Origin: Giardia muris
Lineage: Eukaryota > Fornicata > Diplomonadida > Hexamitidae
Assembly (NCBI GenBank): GCA_006247105.1
Contig: CM016925.1
Coordinates: 62,001 to 126,000 of the forward strand
Direction of reading: 5' to 3'
DNA length: 64,000 bases
The position numbers and the translations under genes were made by a program. The notes beneath the pieces were generated by a model, which made no database searches, was not told the origin of the DNA, and worked only from the letters and a program-made list of their open reading frames with translations. Below, piece by piece: positions 1 through 9,880 of the stretch (positions are counted from its first letter, which is position 1; each line of letters opens with the position of its first letter).

Positions 1-759
1 GTCCGTCTTCTCCGAACTCAGGAGCTCCGGATGCAGGACCAGGAGGGTCGGACAGCCCTGATGCTCGCCGCACAGCACGGGGAGATCGGATGCGTGAAGC
101 TCCTTCTGGAAGAGGCGGACCTTGAGAACTCCCAGGGCGAGTCAGCCCTCGATATTGCAGGATCTGTTGGTTCGAAGGCCAGTCACCATACTCGATGTCA
201 GTGTTGTGCCCGCATTCTTCGAGACGACGCGGGAGCAGGAGTGAGAGTCGGACGTCACCTCTCGGCTGCACAGAGGAAGCTGCTGACCATGCAAGAACTC
301 AGCACTGCCTTCTCTGGGGACGACGCCCAGCATGCAGAGAACGCATTCTCCAACATCATTGCTGAGCTGAACTTCCTCAGGCAGCTCACTGAGCAGCAGG
401 ACCGAAGGGCGAACGCTGCAGAGATCGCAGCTCTACAGCGGCGCCTCGAGGAGAAAGACGCCGAGGTGACCGCAGAACGGCAGGAGCACGGTCGAAGGAT
501 CGCAGAGCTCACTGCCCACCTCCAGGAGAGGACTGACGAGCTCGAGAGGAACCTGACAACCTCACTGAAGACCATCACGACGTCCCGGGCCGTCCTCCAA
601 TCGAGTAGCTGCATTGTCTGCCCCACGAATCCGAAGGACACACTCCTCCAGCCCTGCAACCACCTCTGCGTCTGCTCCACCTGTGCAGAGCGGATCATGA
701 GCCAGACCTGCCCGTTCTGCAGGACTCCCATCGAGAGCACTGTCAAGGTGCACCTCTAG
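1..759 (+). CDS. Ankyrin-repeat/coiled-coil/RING protein, 5' truncated by the window edge
   Basis: The frame is open from base 1, so the N-terminus lies outside the window. The visible part begins in an ankyrin repeat (GRTALMLAAQHGE), continues into a charged coiled coil (about 110 residues, rich in E, R and Q), and ends with a C-terminal RING finger. The RING follows a C-x2-C-x10-C-x-H-x3-C-x2-C-x10-C-x2-C pattern (CIVC, CNHLC, CSTC, CPFC). Such proteins are candidate E3 ubiquitin ligases; this is a family inference and no substrate can be named. A near-identical copy lies in opposite orientation at 51617-52794. Similarity continues about 80 bp past the stop codon, which points to a recent segmental duplication. 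Confidence 0.85.
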   Translation, partial: VRLLRTQELRMQDQEGRTALMLAAQHGEIGCVKLLLEEADLENSQGESALDIAGSVGSKASHHTRCQCCARILRDDAGAGVRVGRHLSAAQRKLLTMQELSTAFSGDDAQHAENAFSNIIAELNFLRQLTEQQDRRANAAEIAALQRRLEEKDAEVTAERQEHGRRIAELTAHLQERTDELERNLTTSLKTITTSRAVLQSSSCIVCPTNPKDTLLQPCNHLCVCSTCAERIMSQTCPFCRTPIESTVKVHL

Positions 760-847
760 GACTCTCATATCTTACATCCACTGTCTTCGATATCAACGAA
801 GTGCGTGGAGTGCCTGGCTGGACGCTCTCAACTCCCCGAGGGTGGAG

Positions 848-1011
848 ACCCAAGGGCTTCAACGAGTAGGCCTGAAGAGGGTCTCCAAGAGAGGGAGTCC
901 TTCCCATCAGTCCGGTGGATGAGCACAGGACGGGAAGTGGAGTTAGAGACCCCTCTCCTCGTTCTCTGGAGAGGGGCGGAGGATCCTACACAGTCACTCC
1001 TCATCCCCTAA
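848..1011 (+). repeat. Dispersed ~160 bp repeat, copy 1
   Basis: The tract from 'gacccaagggcttcaacgag' to 'cagtcactcctcatcccc' has a clear inverted partner at 36072-36232, with scattered substitutions and small indels. Both copies lie 3' of ankyrin-family or kinase genes. Confidence 0.75.
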
Positions 1012-1095
1012 GGGGCCCGGAGGTGACAGGTGGGCCAGGCCTTCTCTCTCCCATTGGCGTCGGGGTCCGGAGCTGAGAGGAATAAAGAGATTGAC

Positions 1096-1111
1096 GCTTG
1101 ATAATCAAAAA
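1096..1111 (+). promoter_or_regulatory. A-rich initiator motif of a 21.1-type gene
   Basis: The sequence gcttgataatcaaaaa sits directly before the ATG. The 21.1-type genes starting at 46831 (+) and 38738 (-) have almost the same sequence at the same place (gcttgatgttcaaaa and gtttgattctcaaaa). Giardia promoters are short and A/T-rich around the start codon, so this is a candidate initiator. Confidence 0.5.
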
Positions 1112-3631
1112 ATGCCTCCCACTGAATTGATGGAGGCGGTAAAGAAGGGGGACTTCAAGGCCGTGAGAGCCAATCTTAGTGAGGTCGGGAAGAAGGATGA
1201 ATATGGTGAGACAGCCCTGATGTTTGCCGTAATTAATGGCCACGCTTATTGCATCCCTCTCTTAGAGAAGGAGATCGGGATGCAGAACAAAAGGGCATGG
1301 ACTGCATTGATGTGGGCTGCTTACTATGGCAAGACAGACTGTGCCCGTCTTCTCCTCTCTGAGGCGGGGAAGCAGACGACAGAGGAGTGGAATAACTTTC
1401 CCCCCGGAACGACCGCTCTCATCCTCGCGGTCCACCAGAATCACTTTGAGGTCGTCAAGCTCCTCCTCCCCTACGAACAGGGAATGAAAGATTCCGAAGG
1501 CCATACTGCTCAGTGGTACGCGCACAATAGTTCAAAGGAGGATGACTCCATTCATGTTCGTGAGCTCCTCAAGAATGAGGGGACAGAACGTATTCCTCCT
1601 CCACTGGATCTCTTTGGAGCGCTCAAGTTCCTGGAGCGAGTTGATAAGATCACTAACGAGAACACTTCTCTCAAACAGCAGCTCGACAATGCTATCAATG
1701 AGTCCAAGAGGCATGCGAAGATGAACGAAGACCTTCGAAAGGCCTCTGACCAGAAACAAGCCCTCATCAACTCCCTCACCACAGAGAAGGCGACCCTTCA
1801 GGAGCAGCTCTCCAAGACCACTGAGGACCTCAAGAGAGCACTTGCAGACCAGAAGGCCCAGATCCTCGTCCTCGAGAAGGAGAACGCCAACCGCCAGGCC
1901 CGTATCGAAGAGCTCGTTGCTGAGAAGACGTCTCTCCAGGAGCAACTCGCATCATCCAAGAAGGCTCAAGATGGGGCAGAAGGGGAACTAGCCCAGATGA
2001 ATCAAGAGATCGACCTCCTCAGGCAGCAACTCCAGAAGGCCAGTGAAGAGGCCAAGAAGGCCCAAGAGGTCGACCAACTGAATGCTGAGATCATTGGACT
2101 TCGTGGAGACGTGAAAGATCGAGAGGAAGAAATCAGGGATCTACAGGCACAATTGGAGAAGTCCCTGAATCTTCAGGAGCAGCTGGAAGAGTCTCAGAAC
2201 ACCAGCAAGAAGAAGCAAAGAGAGTTGGATGATTATATTGCAGCCCTACGCCTTGAGAATGAGGAACTGCGTCGTGAATACAACAGAATGGAAACGAAGA
2301 ATGTTCGAGAAGCTGAAGCAAGTAGGAAGGAGAACCAACAGCTGGAAGTACTGAATAACGAACTAGCAAGACTTCGGAAGGAAGGGGAAGACCGAGAGAA
2401 CCACTATCGGTCTGCAATAGAGGAGCTGAAGCGGAAGCACAGCACTGAGGTAACCGCGTTGCGTCAAAGAATGGAAGAACGTGACAACATGGCTGACGAG
2501 CGATCCCAGAGGGAGAAGGAATTCAGGAACACTGCTCTGGCTTTAGAGAGAGCAATGGCAGAAGTCGCATCTCTCCGCAAAGAGAACGAGGAGCTGCACA
2601 GGACCAGCAGTGTTGTGACAAGCGGGCCAAGAGAACAACCACTCGAGAACAAGAACCGGGAGGTGCCGACCTCAACGAGCGTGTCTGGACAACCTAGAAC
2701 GAGGGGAGACCAAGTCGCACAGTGCCAGGCATCGACGGGACGTGAAGAGCTGGTCGAGATGGTGAAAACCGGCATGGATAGGGAACGGGAGGGTGAACAG
2801 GCCAGGACTGCTATCAGCCATCAGTCCCGCCTGTCTCCAATAGATCTATTGTCACGAGATGCTCAGACGAGAGCTGACAACTATCGACAGAGGGAATTGA
2901 CCTCTCAGAGACCGGCTGCCGAGTACCAGCAAAGATATGGCGTGGCTACTTCCGGCAGCACAGTTGCTCAGCTCATGGCTGAGTTGGGATATGACAAGCG
3001 TGAGGAATACAGCCCCAACACGACTGCAGGCGTGGCAAGGAATCTTTCTGAGCAGACAAGAAGGGGAGAAGGAGTGCACCAGTGGACATCTTCGCATCTT
3101 ACTGAGCACAAGGAGACGTCAATCGGATCCAGGGTCTCAGGTCGATCACCGGACCTGCCTAGTAGGACGTATCAATACGGACCTTCGAGAGATGTGCAGG
3201 CCCAACCGCAGAAAGTCATGGTCAACTCGAGACAGAGCGTGCAACCGTCTCCACGAGTCACAACATCCAGCAGAACCAACACGTCTCGTTCACCAAAGAC
3301 CCCAGAGAGCGATAAGAAGGAAGACGTCAGGAGAGGATATGATACCAGCCGTGGAAGGCTCGACTCCAGCACTGGAAGGAGCGTTACTCGCGATGCTTCT
3401 GCACTTGTAGGAAGGGGGACATTGGCAAGCAGCCCATATTCACCGAAGATGAGCGGTAACGCCAGTACAGGTGCTACTGCGCGAGCATTCAAGACAGTCT
3501 CGCCAGTTACCTACTCATCATCGTCTGGTGTTTCAACTGGAGCTCGAGCTGAATCTCATATCTCGCCATCTTCTAGAAGGTCTTCTTTGACTGGCACCCG
3601 TACAAATACCACAACTGGTTCTTCTTATTGA
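1112..3631 (+). CDS. Protein 21.1-type ankyrin-repeat protein with long coiled coil
   Basis: The 839-residue product starts with about five ankyrin repeats (roughly residues 1-155, with motifs such as YGETALMFAVINGH, WTALMWAAYYGK and TTALILAVHQNH). A long coiled coil follows (about 170-510), then a Ser/Thr/Arg-rich, probably disordered tail to the C-terminus. I chose the ATG at 1112 because it follows the A-rich motif conserved in its paralogs; the frame extends seven codons upstream only to a TTG. Ankyrin proteins of this class are abundant in Giardia and probably act as scaffolds, but the partner is unknown. Parts of the ankyrin and coiled-coil regions are nearly identical in DNA to the genes at 36900-38738 and 46831-48360, suggesting gene conversion. 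Confidence 0.88.
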   Translation: MPPTELMEAVKKGDFKAVRANLSEVGKKDEYGETALMFAVINGHAYCIPLLEKEIGMQNKRAWTALMWAAYYGKTDCARLLLSEAGKQTTEEWNNFPPGTTALILAVHQNHFEVVKLLLPYEQGMKDSEGHTAQWYAHNSSKEDDSIHVRELLKNEGTERIPPPLDLFGALKFLERVDKITNENTSLKQQLDNAINESKRHAKMNEDLRKASDQKQALINSLTTEKATLQEQLSKTTEDLKRALADQKAQILVLEKENANRQARIEELVAEKTSLQEQLASSKKAQDGAEGELAQMNQEIDLLRQQLQKASEEAKKAQEVDQLNAEIIGLRGDVKDREEEIRDLQAQLEKSLNLQEQLEESQNTSKKKQRELDDYIAALRLENEELRREYNRMETKNVREAEASRKENQQLEVLNNELARLRKEGEDRENHYRSAIEELKRKHSTEVTALRQRMEERDNMADERSQREKEFRNTALALERAMAEVASLRKENEELHRTSSVVTSGPREQPLENKNREVPTSTSVSGQPRTRGDQVAQCQASTGREELVEMVKTGMDREREGEQARTAISHQSRLSPIDLLSRDAQTRADNYRQRELTSQRPAAEYQQRYGVATSGSTVAQLMAELGYDKREEYSPNTTAGVARNLSEQTRRGEGVHQWTSSHLTEHKETSIGSRVSGRSPDLPSRTYQYGPSRDVQAQPQKVMVNSRQSVQPSPRVTTSSRTNTSRSPKTPESDKKEDVRRGYDTSRGRLDSSTGRSVTRDASALVGRGTLASSPYSPKMSGNASTGATARAFKTVSPVTYSSSSGVSTGARAESHISPSSRRSSLTGTRTNTTTGSSY

Positions 3632-3820
3632 ACCAACGCAAGAAGTCCACAAACCACTGGGCATTCCAGACTCACCCCCACTGGAATCGGGGCCTACTCG
3701 TCTGGGTTAAATTACAGACGCTAACTCCCCCACGTCGAGAGCATGAACCAGATGTCCCTCCCACGCTGGAGCAGTGTTCTACACGACTGTGAACAACAGC
3801 CCATCCTTTCAGCCGTCTCC

Positions 3821-5791
3821 TCACTCTTGGCTCTCTTTGCCTCTTTCGGGTAGCCCGGCCAGCTGCTCGCTCAGTGGATCTACCAGCTCTGGGGCATGCT
3901 CCTGCACCAAGTGCACGAGAGTATTGAGTGGTTCTTCGTTCCCCAAGACCGCACTCTCAAACTGGGCCAGAGAGGCGAGTGACTGGAGAGTAGCATTGAC
4001 GACGGCGTGCTGAAGGATCTCGTCCAGTTGGGCGGTCTGGAGAGAAGGTGGGGCACGGCACCGATGCGCAGACACTTCTCCAGCACCGACGGAGTACTCC
4101 ACTAGGGGTTGGAAGAGCACACGAGACCGACCGATGACTTGCAGAACCAACTCCCTAACCAGTCCGTTGTATTCAGCGAGATGAAGCACGAGGCTACGTC
4201 GAGGAGTGTGGAGCCAAACGAACACGTCCCCCTTGTTACTGGCGGCCTGAACTCCGTCCTCCTTGACATAGACGTATTGGGGCGCAAAGGGTAGCTCAAG
4301 TGTCGTGTCTGTCGGATGTATCATCCAGACGCCGTCTCTCTGCTCGATATGCAGACTGGAGACTCTATAGCATCCTGAAGAGGTGTTCTGGAATAGGCCC
4401 CAGGTCGACAATAGACACAGGCTCGGAGTGGAGAGTGCGGTCGAGCAGTAACTCAACATGTACTCGCTGTACGCCTCATCAGAACCGAGGAATTGGAGGA
4501 GTTCATGATAGCCCACAGAGATGAGCGTCTCATGGTCCGGGGAGAAGAGCTTGACGGTTCTAGAGCAGAGGATTCGTGTCGATAGGGTGAGAATGACGCC
4601 AGTGCCATCTGCCAGGAACAGGAGTATGTCCCTGGCCGAGAGGACGAGGTAGTGGATACATGGGGCCGGTAGCACCTGTGCCATGCGAGGAGACCCTTCA
4701 ACGTATACAACCGTCCTAGAGATGGAGCAACGATCGAGAAGAAGGAAGCATAGAAGCTTCCCACAGCCTGGGTGGAAGATGGTCAGCAGAGTATGCTTCG
4801 GAAGAGGTTCTGTCACAAGACCATGCCTCGTCGTTAGGCGTGAGTGCGTCTCGGCGAGAAAACGACGTAGCCCATCCAACCCTGAGCGTGTGCCTGTTCT
4901 CGGACCCTCCGGAGCGTGAGCAGTGGTCTTCGAGGCGGAGGACTCGATATCGTAGTAGCTGACTTGCTGGTCGTCCTTATCGTAGCCTTCAGAGTCCAGT
5001 AGAACGCGCTTCCCAGTAGCCAGGAGGAAGATGTCCGTCTTCCGGAAGACAACGGAGAAGAGAATGAGGGTGTCGTGCCTTATGGCCTGGACGGTCTCGC
5101 TGCTCGCATTCGAGTGGTTGTAGACGATCGCGGTATTTGCCATCACGAGCAGTATCAGCTCGTCTTCGGTCGCAAGCCAGTCCAGTTGGTATGCGATCGC
5201 CGGAAACCTCTCGGAGAACGCTCGGTGGGTCATGGCACCGCGTAGAAGGACGTTGATGTACCCATTCGTGTCTGCAGAGGCGACGATCTCGACGGGTGGT
5301 GCTTCGGATGCGAGGTGTGGGGGCAGGAGGGCGAAGGGGGAGACCGCGACTGCTGTAACGACGCTACCAGTCACGATTCCTTCCTGAGAAGAGAGTCTAG
5401 AACCCAGGAAGTGAGCCACTGGGAGAATGCGGCAGACTGGGAGGTATTCCTCGTCAGACGATCTGCTCTCGGAGCCGGAGTCATTAGAGCTGGTCCGTTC
5501 TCCATCTGAGACTATGGGTAGTAGACGTTCCAAGGGATGGTGGCAGGCTCGATCCGAGGAAGGAGTATAGAGATCAGTCTCGACGATCACAGAGTTCTTC
5601 ACGAGGAGTGCGGTGAGGAGGATGCTCCAATTGATGGGGTGTCTGGAATCCCAACAACGACTGCCCTCGCCTTTGTCAAGGAGAGCAAGCTCTACCTCTC
5701 AGCAGGAGGGAAGGGGAACCTCGATATCTGCTCGAAGTGAGATAAAGAACTCTGCCTCACAACGATGAAACGGGATCGCGTACCGAAGCAT
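3821..5791 (-). pseudogene. Beta-propeller-like protein, frame interrupted by one in-frame TGA
   Basis: The frame running down from 5698 to 3821 has no ATG until base 5233 (MTHRAFSERF), although coding-like sequence clearly begins earlier. Reading upstream in the same frame through a single TGA (5701-5699) reaches an ATG at 5791 (MLRYAIPFHRCEAEFFISL), giving 656 codons plus stop. Repeated patterns of hydrophobic beta strands (VTAVAVSPF, VEIVASADTNGYINVLL, ILLFLADGTGVILTL) resemble a degenerate WD40 propeller. I do not recognise the family. It may be a young pseudogene, a sequencing error, or a shorter protein starting at 5233 or another internal site. The C-terminal 100 residues look helical. 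Confidence 0.6.
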
Positions 5792-6025
5792 CCTGTCCTC
5801 GAAGTCTACCGAGACACGCCCCCGTTCGAGAGCGAGAGAGACGGGGATAGCGGGAAGCACTGCTGACTATCTGCACGCTCCAGGATGGCTTTCTGGCCTC
5901 ACCGACTCGAGGGATGAAGAGGAGAGACTGCTTCCGGAAACCCAGTCTCGTGCCCGGTAACAAGTCAGACCTCAGAAGGATTCTCTAACGCAGCGACCCC
6001 TACCTCATGATTCACAATACGAGCC

Positions 6026-8710
6026 TTAGATAAAGGCACCCGAGTCATCAGTGTTCATCAAGGAGACGTAGTCCGTGTCGTCGGCCGTACGAGAGCGGAG
6101 CTTCTTGCCTCCCGTCTTTGTCTTATTGCGGAAGAGGAACCAGTAGATACTGAACCCTGCGATACCGCCCACGACGACGAGAACGACGATCACGATCGCT
6201 GCAATCGCTCCCCCGCTCAGTCCCTTCCCGACGGGATCGAGGCAGAGGAACGCCGGACTCTCTCCTGTCAGGTCGATCCGGCACATGCTACATCCCTTCT
6301 GACCGGCCAGACCGTCAATAGACTTCGTGTCACTACAGGAACGGCAGCTTCCGCTCGTCCCCCCATTGGCGAGGAACTGGCCGAAGTAGCCCGTCTTGCA
6401 GACAATGCACTTATCCGCGCCAGGTCCAGAGCAACGGACGCACGACTCATGGCAACCGACACAAGAACCTCCCTGTAAGAAGAAGCCATGCGTGCAGTTC
6501 TGGCAGTTGGTGGAAGACGTGCACTGCGCACAGTTATTGCCACAGGGAGTGCATTCTCTTCCTCCCTGATAGAACCCGGAGTTACATTGACTGCAACTAC
6601 CGTTTCCGGCCGCAACGGCACACACCTCGCTCCCTGGAACATGTCCCGCAGAGTAGCACCCGCCTTGGTGAAGGAAGTACTTCTTGTTGCAGCTCGTGCA
6701 GACCCCATCACCAATAGTCTCGCAGGCATTAGTGGCGCGAGAGTTGGTGGAAGATGTGCACACGCCATCCAGAGGATATGAAGAGGAGTCAGAGCACCTC
6801 GAACAATACTTTGAGCCGCCGATGACCGCACCGCAGAAATTGCAGTCCCCACCCTCGGAACACTCGGGACCACAGCCACTGGTAGTGCCCGACGTGTCAG
6901 TACGGACTGTCCCGGGGGCACAGACAAGGCAATCCTTAGATCCGGGACCCGTGCAGGAGACACAAGCAGGGTCGCACTTCTTACAGACGCCATCGACTCC
7001 CGCATAGTAGCCGGGCATGCACTCCATGCAGTAGTCCGCTGTCCCGCAGTGCAAGCAATGTGGGGCCTGACACTGGACACAACGCTTCGTGTCCGGGTCC
7101 TGGAAGAAGTCATCGTCGCACTCACACACGTATCCCTCGCGTGGGTGGAAGATGCACGTCCCACGGCCTCCACACGTATCGTCCCCGAGGCAGTAGTCAC
7201 GAAGGCATAGACCAAGTGATGGAAAGTTCGGGTTTGCACGATAACCATCCGCGCACGAACTGCAGTAGGTACCAGCATAGCCATCAAAGCAGGCACAGGT
7301 GGCCTGGGATGTGCAGTCGCCGCGTCCGCTGCATGCAGAGGTGGCGGACTCACTGCTGAAGCACATTGAGCTGACGCAGATCTTAGTGCGCTCGTCCAGC
7401 ATACTGCGATGACGACACAGACACTGCCACTTCGCTTTCTTGTTCTTAATGTCAAGGTTGAACTCGCAAACGCCCTGTCCTCCGCATATGTTATCGATGG
7501 TAGAGCACGACCCATCGTTCGGAACGCACATGCCGGTGTTGGGGTCCTTCTCAAAGCCTTGGTCGCATTGGCATCCCCAATTGTTAATAGTCTCGTTGAA
7601 AACGCAAGACCCAGCGTTGTTGCAGACTGTTCCGTCGAATACACAGGCAGTCTCGGCGCAGACCGTGGTGTTATCCCACACATTGTACGATCCCTTCCCG
7701 TCACTCACAACTATGTAGTGGTGGTGCTCCTTAAGCGGGGCATCGCACTTGTCACAGAAGCTCCCAGTATAACCACTGTTGCACTCGCAATAACCAAACA
7801 TCGAGTCACCATTGGGATCAACAATACAAGTCCCATGCTTGCCGCACTTACCGTTGCGCGAATTGCATGCTTCCTCTTCGCACGTGTCACCGGCGTATCC
7901 AGGCTTACATAAGCAGGTATTCATCACGCAACGCCCTTGATCATTGCAAACTGTGAGCTCATTACCGTTTTCCTTCGCGCCACAGTAGACGATACCACAA
8001 TCAAGACCACCACGATGAGAAGGGCAAGGACCACAATAATCGTCATCGGCCGTGTCATCATGCACACAAGTAAGTTCTAAAGAATCCCCACTATCATCCT
8101 TTAGGCCTGCGGGGCACAAATTCGGATTATCTGTTGTGCTACATGCATAGGTCTCGCACTTCGTCCCGTTAAAACCGGTTCGGCATTCGCACCAAGACGT
8201 GTAATAGTTGCGCGTAGTACTCGGCTCACTGACTTGACAAGTTCCGCCATTATTGCAGTAGGTGGTTGTGTGCCCATACTCGTCCCATGTCGGGGAGCAG
8301 CTTTCAACATAGCAGTCAGCACCTGAATATCCCTTGGGGCAGACGCAGTACGATCCAGTGCGGCCATCCTCGCGGTAACAGTGGCCGCCGTTATAACAGT
8401 CAGTATTGCTGGTGCAAGTGAATTTCTCACAGTTCTGCCCACTGTAGTTATTGCGACAATTGCACTTCGAGTTATTATAATTACCACCGTAATTACACTG
8501 ATCCGTAGGAACAGAAGCATCAAGTCTCACTGTAAGCTCGCAAAAATCACCACTGAACCCAAGCTCGCAGTTACATACACCATCGCTCCCACAGCTCCCA
8601 TGGCCATTACAAACCAGCCCCTCGGCACTGCCACCACAGGCAGCGACCTGACGATCTGTGGCCGCGGTAAATACCAAGATACCAAACAGCAAGTAGACAC
8701 TCCTTAGCAT
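6026..8710 (-). CDS. High-cysteine membrane protein, EGF-like
   Basis: The 894-residue protein has an N-terminal signal peptide (residues 1 to about 24) and then a tandem run of EGF-like modules with typical spacing (for example CNGHGSCGSDGVCNCELGF and CKPGYAGDTCEEEAC). In the second half it changes to CxxC-rich repeats like those in VSPs and furin-type domains. One transmembrane helix (about 835-860) is followed by a 34-residue basic/acidic cytoplasmic tail ending SGAFI. The tail differs from the CRGK tail of VSPs, so this is a type I high-cysteine membrane protein and not a VSP. Such proteins are exposed on the trophozoite surface or secretory membranes. The ATG at 8710 is supported by the signal peptide that follows it. 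Confidence 0.92.
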   Translation of the reverse strand: MLRSVYLLFGILVFTAATDRQVAACGGSAEGLVCNGHGSCGSDGVCNCELGFSGDFCELTVRLDASVPTDQCNYGGNYNNSKCNCRNNYSGQNCEKFTCTSNTDCYNGGHCYREDGRTGSYCVCPKGYSGADCYVESCSPTWDEYGHTTTYCNNGGTCQVSEPSTTRNYYTSWCECRTGFNGTKCETYACSTTDNPNLCPAGLKDDSGDSLELTCVHDDTADDDYCGPCPSHRGGLDCGIVYCGAKENGNELTVCNDQGRCVMNTCLCKPGYAGDTCEEEACNSRNGKCGKHGTCIVDPNGDSMFGYCECNSGYTGSFCDKCDAPLKEHHHYIVVSDGKGSYNVWDNTTVCAETACVFDGTVCNNAGSCVFNETINNWGCQCDQGFEKDPNTGMCVPNDGSCSTIDNICGGQGVCEFNLDIKNKKAKWQCLCRHRSMLDERTKICVSSMCFSSESATSACSGRGDCTSQATCACFDGYAGTYCSSCADGYRANPNFPSLGLCLRDYCLGDDTCGGRGTCIFHPREGYVCECDDDFFQDPDTKRCVQCQAPHCLHCGTADYCMECMPGYYAGVDGVCKKCDPACVSCTGPGSKDCLVCAPGTVRTDTSGTTSGCGPECSEGGDCNFCGAVIGGSKYCSRCSDSSSYPLDGVCTSSTNSRATNACETIGDGVCTSCNKKYFLHQGGCYSAGHVPGSEVCAVAAGNGSCSQCNSGFYQGGRECTPCGNNCAQCTSSTNCQNCTHGFFLQGGSCVGCHESCVRCSGPGADKCIVCKTGYFGQFLANGGTSGSCRSCSDTKSIDGLAGQKGCSMCRIDLTGESPAFLCLDPVGKGLSGGAIAAIVIVVLVVVGGIAGFSIYWFLFRNKTKTGGKKLRSRTADDTDYVSLMNTDDSGAFI

Positions 8711-9880
8711 TTTCTTCCGGATGATCTATGTGCCGATATCGATAGAATATCTACTCCTAGGAAAACGCGTGGTTGAGCAGTCACTTGTGCGAAAGCTATG
8801 ACCAGTCAATGTCGTTTCTCGACCTGATACATATATCAAAGCTGGCGGCTGGCCTGACAAACAATGCGTGCATATGTGGAGGTGCATAAGAATGGTGTTT
8901 CCCGTCGAGTATGTGCAAGGACGGTTCGTACTAATCTCCTACTCAAAGTGATCAAGTTGCATGTAGGCGGTCCCAGACTCCCGTTCTAGAAAGCTAGCCA
9001 TCTCCAGTTTGCTCCCAATAGTGAAAGCTTCTTCTCCCTCCAGCACTGAAAAAGAGGATGCGGTTACGTCCTTCTGACCTGAATCCTCGAGATACGGGTG
9101 TGGTAACCCGGCCATCATTGGAACGAACTCGCCCTATGCTCTCCTGTCCGGACTTCGAGCCCGCTGGAGGAAGAAGACCTATCTGACGGCACCTCCATGA
9201 ATCGATAGTCTCATAGTTCCCTTCAGGACGTGCAGCACGGAATCGACGTTGAGGCTGCGATGTCTCTTTCCGAGGATGAAAGCAACCATCCTACGTACGA
9301 GCGTACTATTGAGACGAGGTGAAGGTGCTCGGGAGTGGATGTCACGGTGCTGGGCTTCATTGCAGAGGGAGGAACTGTTTGTCCAGTCCCCTGGAGATTC
9401 TGAAAGAGTTCTCTCTGCAGACCTCCGTGCTCCCGATCCTCAGGCCTTATCTGTCTTGCAGTTGATGTCGAACTTCGTGCAAGTCCCCAGAGCCCCACAA
9501 CTCTGCGGCTCCTGGTCCCCAACGTTCAGAAGGCAGCAGAAATCCAGGATGGGCATCCAAGCTCTGTCTGTGCAATACAGAGAGCCTATCCCCCTGATGT
9601 CACCTGGACCTGGTGAACTCCAGCCATCGGATCGGAGCTGGGGACGTCCGCGATCCAGGAATACGCCCTTTATCCATGTCACTTGCTGACCGATGGGATA
9701 TTGATGCCATCCATCACGACCCTTCGAAGAACCGGGACGACTGGGGGACATCTGGTGTGAGGAGGATATCTTCGAGCCAGAGATAGCCCGAAGATGTGGG
9801 TCATCGTCGCTCATACAAGGTGAGAGCAGTCCGGACGACCTCAAACCGAATACTAGGTCTACTGGGGGGCTCACCACAGG
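8711..9880. other. Intergenic stretch without a recognisable gene
   Basis: About 1.2 kb. Open frames on both strands (for example 9249-9689 + and 9440-9877 -) show no family motif, and several lack sensible composition. No tRNA T-arm/acceptor pattern was seen. The left 200 bp is more A/T-rich and probably holds the promoter of the divergent membrane-protein gene. The rest may be decayed coding DNA. Confidence 0.5.

Larger units (their letters stand above)
760..1111. other. Spacer between two ankyrin-family genes, with duplicated tracts
   Basis: No convincing gene. Bases 785-838 continue the duplication shared with the RING gene near 52 kb. Bases 848-1011 match, in inverted orientation, a tract near 36.1-36.2 kb. 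The open frame at 805-1011 is explained by this repeat and has no family signature. Confidence 0.7.

Noticed and set aside
6268..7704. 478-codon minus-strand frame inside the high-cysteine protein gene
   Set aside because: Same strand, shifted frame; no start, no domain, and the EGF-like frame is continuous across it.
8711..9880. tRNA or snRNA gene in the gap
   Set aside because: No T-arm GTTCRANNC with a matching acceptor stem was found by eye on either strand.
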